Positions 59,533 through 64,000 of a DNA stretch of 64,000 nt are shown here, one piece after another (the first letter of the stretch is position 1; each line of letters begins with the position of its first letter). The notes under the pieces are model-generated. The model was not told the origin of the DNA. It did no database searches and saw only the letters and a program-made list of their open reading frames with translations. Position numbers and translations under genes: made by a program. This stretch comes from Lentisphaeria bacterium (GTDB lineage Bacteria; Verrucomicrobiota; Lentisphaeria; Victivallales; Victivallaceae). The stretch is from contig JAFTRX010000026.1 of the NCBI GenBank assembly GCA_017462015.1, positions 1-64,000 on the forward strand, read 5' to 3'.

Positions 59533-59560
59533 AATATAAAATACTTCTTAATCGTTTAAA
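59533..59560 (-). promoter_or_regulatory. Promoter of V-ATPase operon
   Basis: On the minus strand TTTAAA, 16 bases, TATATT (59538 down to 59533), 54 bases before the subunit E start. It overlaps no box of the divergent yhcH promoter but lies within 10 bases of it. Confidence 0.5.
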
Positions 59561-59569
59561 TTTCAAGCC

Positions 59570-59598
59570 TTGAATAGAGATAAATTCAGTGCTATATT
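59570..59598 (+). promoter_or_regulatory. Promoter of yhcH-glycosidase operon
   Basis: TTGAAT, 17 bases ending in GTGC, then TATATT (59593-59598), 44 bases before the ATG. Confidence 0.7.
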
Positions 59599-59641
59599 GA
59601 AAAAAAAGCATCACTGTTGTGTTTTATAAGAGGATTTGGTT

Positions 59642-60106
59642 ATGATTTGTGACAGTATGAGGGCGTTTCACCGGTATGCCGCATTGGCTCCGGAGGTCTG
59701 GAAAAAGCTTGCTGATTTTTTTGCCGCACTTACGGAAGATACTGCTGCGGGCAGTTATGAACTGGATGGCCCTGAACTCCGGGTGAATCTGGTCGATGCC
59801 AAACTTGCACCTGTGGACACGGGAAAATATGAAGCGCACCGGCAGTTTATCGACATTCATATCCCGCTGGATGGGGAGGAGTCCATTTTATGCCGTCCGG
59901 ACAGTTGTGATTTGAAGCAGCTGGGTTCTTACAGTGAGGAAAATGATTGTGTTTTTTATGAAACGGCTGCCGGAATCAATTTTGCACTTGATGTGGGATA
60001 TTTTTTGCTCATCTACCCCGGAGAACCGCATCAGCCGCAAATCGGAAATGCCGGTTCGATCCGGAAAAAGTTGATTGTGAAAATCGATAAGAATTTGATG
60101 AAGTGA
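59642..60106 (+). CDS. YhcH/YjgK/YiaL family protein
   Basis: This encodes a 154-residue cupin-like protein. Conserved residues include KYEAHRQFIDIHIPLDGEES (quoted in part as YEAHRQFIDIH, probable metal-binding His and Glu) and FLLIYPGEPHQPQI. Family members act on sugars linked to sialic acid or galactoside use and are often called anomerases or beta-galactosidase subunit beta. The start at 59642 was chosen over TTG 59636 because AAGAGGA lies 7 bases upstream. It is the first gene of an operon with a GH106-like enzyme, which supports a sugar role. Confidence 0.87.
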   Translation: MICDSMRAFHRYAALAPEVWKKLADFFAALTEDTAAGSYELDGPELRVNLVDAKLAPVDTGKYEAHRQFIDIHIPLDGEESILCRPDSCDLKQLGSYSEENDCVFYETAAGINFALDVGYFLLIYPGEPHQPQIGNAGSIRKKLIVKIDKNLMK

Positions 60107-60115
60107 CGGTATATT

Positions 60116-63100
60116 ATGTTGAAAAAATTGCTCGAAAATTTCCGTTCGCCCGGACATGAGCTGCGCGGCGCGCCGTTCTGGGCATGGAACGCTGTTCTTG
60201 AACCGGAAAAACTCCGGGAACAGATACGGACGATGAAAAAGATGGGCTTCGGCGGATTCTACATGCACTCCCGGACCGGTTTGGATACACCTTATCTCTC
60301 GGAGCGGTGGTTTGAGTGTATTTCCAGCTGCATCGACGAGGCGGAAAAGCTGGATATGGAAGCATGGCTTTACGATGAAGACCGCTGGCCCTCCGGTGCC
60401 GCAGGCGGTATCGTTACCGAAGATGACCGCTTCAAGATGCGGAAGTTGAAGTATTGTCAGGGCGATGCTCCGGAATCCGGAACGGTGCTGGCGCGGTTTG
60501 AGCTTGAAGCTGAGGGCAACCGTCTGCTCCGCTCCCGCAGAATAGCTGAAAATGAGACGCCCGCCGGGGATTATTATACCTTTTACTGGGAGTACATGGA
60601 ACGTTCAAGCTGGTACAATGGAGAAACTTACCTCGACACCCTCGATCCGGAGGCGGTTCAGGAGTTTGTCAACGTCACCCACGAAGAATATTTCAAGCGT
60701 TATGCTGATAAATTCGGCAAGTCGGTTCCGGGAATATTTTCCGACGAACCCTGTTACATCCATGGAGATGTTTTATTAAGTATGCCGTGGACCACGGCAA
60801 TTCCGGCGGAGTTTGAAAAATCTTACGGTTACGATCTGCTTGCTGAGCTTCCGGAACTGTTTTTCTTCCGGGAACATGAAGTTTCCCGTGTCCGTCACGA
60901 CTATTACGACTTGATAACGCGGCTCTTTACTGAAAGTTTCACCGGTGTCATCGGGCGCTGGTGTGGAAAACACAATTTGCCCATGACCGGGCATACGCTG
61001 GCGGAGGATTATCTTTCCGGACAGGTGCTTTACTGCGGCAGTGCCATGCGTTTTTATGAACACATGCAGATCCCCGGTATCGACGTTCTGACCGAACACT
61101 GGAACGTGTTCAATACCGTAAAACAGTGTACCTCCGCCGCCCGGCAGTTCGGGCGGGAACGGGTGATGACTGAAAGTTACGCCTGTACCGGATGGGATTT
61201 CCCGCTTTTCGGGCATAAGGCGCTGTGTGACTGGCAGTTTGCACTCGGGGTGAATCAGCGTTGTCTGCACCTGGCGTGGTACTCGATGGAAGCTGAAGCC
61301 AAACGGGATTATCCGGCAAGCATATCCAAACACTCTCCGTGGTACGAAAAATACTCCATTGTGGAAGATTACTTCGGGCGGTTGAGTGCGGTGCTTGTTC
61401 CCGGCGATGAGATCAGAGACATTCTGGTCATCCATCCGGTGGAATCGGTGTGGTCGGTGCTGGTGAAGGATATTCCCGCAACCGATGCGGAACGGGAACG
61501 CCGCCAGATCAAGCCCGGAACCAAGGCTATGGATGGATTTTATTCCGAACAGGTGGCTCCCCTTGACCGCGCGCACAGCGATCTTACCAATGCGCTGCTG
61601 CGGGAACATCTGGATTTTGATTTCGGTGACGAAGAGCATATTTCCCGCTTCGGGGCGGTGGAAAAAGATAAATTTATTCTGGGAAAAGCTGCCTATTCCA
61701 TGGTGCTGGTTCCGGCGTTGCGGACGATACGTTCAACGACACTGGAGTTGCTGAACAAATTTACAGGAAAAGTGTTCTATCTCGGAACTCCTCCGGAATT
61801 TGTGGATGCAGTTCCTTCGGAGCGGGCAAAAGAGGTTTTCAAAAAGTTTGTGCCCGTTTCGATGGAAGAGTTGGGCAGAGTGATACCGCGCCGGGTCTCC
61901 ATCGTATCCAAAGGAGAAGAGGCGCATGCGGTGCTCTACCGTCTTGCTGAGATCGAGCAGGGGTACACTTTTATGCTGTGCAACACCTCCATGAACTTTA
62001 CCACGGCGATAAAAGATGCGCCAATGGTGCGGGATCGCAACATCGTTTATCCGGAAGTCGATGTGAAATTGACCCTCGCTGACCGGGGAGCGCTTTATGA
62101 ACTTGATCCGGTTTCCGGAGCGATATTTGCCGTCGGTTACAAGTATGAAAACGGCGAATACTGCTTTGCTGTTTCGCTGGATGAACTTCAGAGCCGGGTG
62201 TTTGTTATTTGTCAGGAGAATATAGCCGATGCTCAAGCGCCGGAGGCAGAAACGCCGGCAGACGCATCTCCGGTTCCAAAGTGTCCGATGAGTTACTCTC
62301 TTTCCGAAGAAAACAAACTTGTTCTCGACCATGCTGCATGGAGAATTGACGGCGGAGAGTGGCATGAGAGCAATTACATCCTTCTGGTCGATGATGAGTT
62401 GCGTTCTCTTCTCGGTTCAGCTCCGCGCGGCGGATTGATGGCTCAGCCGTGGCGGTGGGACAAAAATAAAAAGTGGAAGAGCGCGGCACTGGAATTGAAT
62501 TACTCCTTCTTCTGCGAAACGGTTCCGGAACAGGATTGCACACTTTTCCTCGAACACCCGGAGCTTTACACGTTTGAACTCAACGGAACTCCGCTGCCGC
62601 CGGTAAAGAACGGCTTCTGGATGGAAGAGGTTCTGCAGGGCATTCTTGTTCCAGTGTCCATGTTGAAAACGGGAGAGAATGTGTTGAAACTTTTCAGCAC
62701 CTACCATTGCGGTCAGCGCGGCTTGGAGACGATCTATCTTTCCGGAAACTTCGGAGTCCGGGGGACCGATACGATAACTGCTCTGCCGGAAACATTGTTC
62801 TGCGGCGATGTGTGTGAACAGTTTCTTCCCAATTTTGCCGGAAATATCACCTATTATCTGGATGTGGAAAATCCGTCACCTGTCATTTGTAAAATCGGCA
62901 GGTGGCGCGGAGCGCTGCTGGGGGTCAAAGTCAACGGTGAAGCTGAACAGCTTTTGCCGTGGCCGCCGTATCAGGTTAAAGTTCCGGCAGGCAGGAGCCG
63001 CATGGAGATAACGGTTTACGGTCACCGGCGCAACGCGCTCGGACCATTTTATCTCAACGAAAAGTGGCCCGTCCGCACCGGACCGCATCAGCACAAGGTT

Positions 63101-63178
63101 TACGAACACCCGGAGCGGCAGTTGGTTCCATTCGGACTGCTTGCCATGCCGGAAATTTTTATGTTAAAGGAGTTTTAA
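60116..63178 (+). CDS. GH106-like glycoside hydrolase
   Basis: This encodes a 1020-residue protein resembling family 106 (alpha-L-rhamnosidase) enzymes and relatives. The N-terminal part shows GAPFWAWNAVLEPEKLREQI and KKMGFGGFYMHSRTGLDT (a TIM-barrel start), WLYDEDRWPSG, IFSDEPCYIHGD and MTESYACTGWDF, the last two with candidate acidic catalytic residues. The C-terminal ~400 residues are beta-rich and end with a jelly-roll, carbohydrate-binding-like domain. No signal peptide is visible, so it may act on imported oligosaccharides. It follows yhcH by 9 bases and precedes an EEP-family gene by 1 base. Confidence 0.8.
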   Translation: MLKKLLENFRSPGHELRGAPFWAWNAVLEPEKLREQIRTMKKMGFGGFYMHSRTGLDTPYLSERWFECISSCIDEAEKLDMEAWLYDEDRWPSGAAGGIVTEDDRFKMRKLKYCQGDAPESGTVLARFELEAEGNRLLRSRRIAENETPAGDYYTFYWEYMERSSWYNGETYLDTLDPEAVQEFVNVTHEEYFKRYADKFGKSVPGIFSDEPCYIHGDVLLSMPWTTAIPAEFEKSYGYDLLAELPELFFFREHEVSRVRHDYYDLITRLFTESFTGVIGRWCGKHNLPMTGHTLAEDYLSGQVLYCGSAMRFYEHMQIPGIDVLTEHWNVFNTVKQCTSAARQFGRERVMTESYACTGWDFPLFGHKALCDWQFALGVNQRCLHLAWYSMEAEAKRDYPASISKHSPWYEKYSIVEDYFGRLSAVLVPGDEIRDILVIHPVESVWSVLVKDIPATDAERERRQIKPGTKAMDGFYSEQVAPLDRAHSDLTNALLREHLDFDFGDEEHISRFGAVEKDKFILGKAAYSMVLVPALRTIRSTTLELLNKFTGKVFYLGTPPEFVDAVPSERAKEVFKKFVPVSMEELGRVIPRRVSIVSKGEEAHAVLYRLAEIEQGYTFMLCNTSMNFTTAIKDAPMVRDRNIVYPEVDVKLTLADRGALYELDPVSGAIFAVGYKYENGEYCFAVSLDELQSRVFVICQENIADAQAPEAETPADASPVPKCPMSYSLSEENKLVLDHAAWRIDGGEWHESNYILLVDDELRSLLGSAPRGGLMAQPWRWDKNKKWKSAALELNYSFFCETVPEQDCTLFLEHPELYTFELNGTPLPPVKNGFWMEEVLQGILVPVSMLKTGENVLKLFSTYHCGQRGLETIYLSGNFGVRGTDTITALPETLFCGDVCEQFLPNFAGNITYYLDVENPSPVICKIGRWRGALLGVKVNGEAEQLLPWPPYQVKVPAGRSRMEITVYGHRRNALGPFYLNEKWPVRTGPHQHKVYEHPERQLVPFGLLAMPEIFMLKEF

Positions 63179-63179
63179 G

Positions 63180-63959
63180 ATGAAAAAATCACATTGGGCG
63201 ATCCTGATTCTGTCATTGCTGATGTTGAGTTATGCCGGAGCAGAAGATAATACATTCACGGTGGCAAGTTATAACATCCGCTCATTCAGTACCATCAACC
63301 GGCAGAAAGATGTCGGCGGAACCATCCGGGCGCTCGGCAGATTGCAAAGCGATATCTGCGGAGTGCAGGAGGTACGGAAATACGATAACGAAAATCCTTC
63401 ACCGCTGGAAGTTGCCGGACGGCAGCTGGCAATGGATGTCCGCTTCTGCCGCACGTTGCGCCGGAGCAATTTTGAATACGGCATCGGAACGCTTTCCAAA
63501 TTCAAGACCGAACCGGTCGCGGAACTTAAACTTCCCAACGCGGCAAAACAGGAACCCCGCAAGGCAATGGTGCTGAAAGTAAACTCTCCTTACGGAATTT
63601 TTTATTTTGTCAATACTCATCTTGCCCCCATAAGAACCCCGAACGCCGACATCCGGGAAATCCAGTTGAAGTACATTCTTGACTATCTGGAAAAAAACAA
63701 GCTGTATCCGGCAATTTTGACCGGAGACCTCAACGCCACACCCGATTCCGATGCAATAAAACTGCTGGGACAGAAGTGGCGTATCACCGGAGACAACACT
63801 CCGACCTTCCCGGCATCGAAGCCGAAAAAGAGGATCGACTTTATAGCCTTTTCTCCCAAAGATGCCTTTGAAGCAGTCGCGTATGAGGTCGGCAACGAAC
63901 CGGTTGCCTCCGACCACCGCCCGATAAAAGTAAAACTGCGTTTCACCAAATCAAAATAA
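63180..63959 (+). CDS. Secreted endonuclease/exonuclease/phosphatase-family protein
   Basis: This encodes a 259-residue exported protein. Signal peptide ~1-21 ends YAGAED. EEP (PF03372) motifs are present in order: VASYNIRSFS (Asn), CGVQEVR (Glu), VNTHLAP, LTGDLNATPDS (Asp, Asn) and ASDHRPIKV (SDH). It could be a phosphodiesterase, nuclease or phosphatase; the family alone does not decide. It is translated right after the GH106-like gene, with AAAGGAG upstream of the ATG. Confidence 0.9.
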   Translation: MKKSHWAILILSLLMLSYAGAEDNTFTVASYNIRSFSTINRQKDVGGTIRALGRLQSDICGVQEVRKYDNENPSPLEVAGRQLAMDVRFCRTLRRSNFEYGIGTLSKFKTEPVAELKLPNAAKQEPRKAMVLKVNSPYGIFYFVNTHLAPIRTPNADIREIQLKYILDYLEKNKLYPAILTGDLNATPDSDAIKLLGQKWRITGDNTPTFPASKPKKRIDFIAFSPKDAFEAVAYEVGNEPVASDHRPIKVKLRFTKSK

Positions 63960-63972
63960 GGATATTTGTATT

Positions 63973-64000
63973 ATGAAAACTTACCGTCTCAATCTTATTC
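63973..64000 (+). CDS. 5' end of a further gene (cut by window edge)
   Basis: ATG at 63973 preceded by AAGGAT opens a frame beginning MKTYRLNLI, 13 bases after the previous stop. Only nine residues are in the window, so nothing can be said of its function. It probably continues the yhcH operon. Confidence 0.5.

Noticed and set aside
1-64000. tRNA or rRNA genes
   Set aside because: I looked for T-loop-like GGTTCGA and GGTTCAA contexts and rRNA signatures and saw none in a tRNA-like arrangement; a covariance search would be decisive.

Overview
The window looks like a chromosome segment of a Lentisphaerota (Victivallis-like) gut or anaerobic bacterium. The pointers are a pseudopilin with a C-terminal H-X9-DG motif inside a carbohydrate operon, an A/V-type ATPase operon with a DUF2764 gene, PPi-dependent phosphofructokinase, hybrid-cluster protein, and GH106-like and beta-helix polysaccharide proteins. 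This assignment is inference; no rRNA gene was seen and no tRNA gene was recognised by eye. Most coding capacity is ordinary housekeeping. The unusual content lies in the intergenic DNA.

Layout. 1-3300: a tetR-hcp unit (anaerobic/nitrosative stress) bracketed by two near-identical ~67-bp direct repeats that contain a terminator. 3300-7560: an RND efflux adaptor and pump. 7700-10280: an ATP-cone protein and MgtC, divergent from prmC. 10300-15035: rfbF-rfbG-rfbH (CDP-4-keto-3,6-dideoxyhexose route, without its reductase) and pepD. 15100-15360: a rod-shaped structured RNA candidate with its own promoters, followed by an unknown 172-aa gene. 15945-21421: a three-gene operon (FAD oxidoreductase, pseudopilin, secreted beta-helix protein) divergent from a PocR/AraC-type regulator. 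21427-22220: an array of small hairpins and a broken phage-like ADP-ribosyltransferase gene. 22221-27452: the operon pfp-gatC-gatA-ruvC-tatD-tcdA. 27520-35834: the operon hom-ask-proS-hypothetical-nifU-prfB-epmA. 35835-43100: putP and a cupin regulator, a variant QueD-like protein, a DUF805 protein, a secreted phosphoesterase and a lipoprotein lactonase. 43188-52118: secreted hydrolases, proA, yccF and tsaD-gph-cca. 52149-59479: V1-ATPase genes E-DUF2764-A-B-D, then DUF1805, psd and paaK. 59642-end: yhcH, a GH106-like glycosidase, a secreted EEP-family phosphatase/nuclease and the start of another gene.

Promoters are unusually uniform: many genes are preceded by TTGAHA-like boxes, 16-17 bp of spacer and a TATATT -10, often as TGYTATATT or TGTTATATT.

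The most notable discovery candidate is a family of ~110-bp elements (three copies: 19081-19190, 22111-22217, 51007-51060 with its 5' part from 50951). Each ends in a 23-24-bp-arm palindrome. In one reading frame all three encode related peptides (QNTxxF...FSREK(K/R)xFPxSP). One copy is translated in frame as the leader of a pseudopilin gene, and another forms the new 5' end of a truncated phage-type gene. This resembles the behaviour of Rickettsia palindromic elements. Other candidates are a hairpin array with invariant RTGAAGM spacers (21427-21608), the structured RNA at 15183-15362, and a second dispersed intergenic repeat containing GAGTACAGTCGTACACTC.
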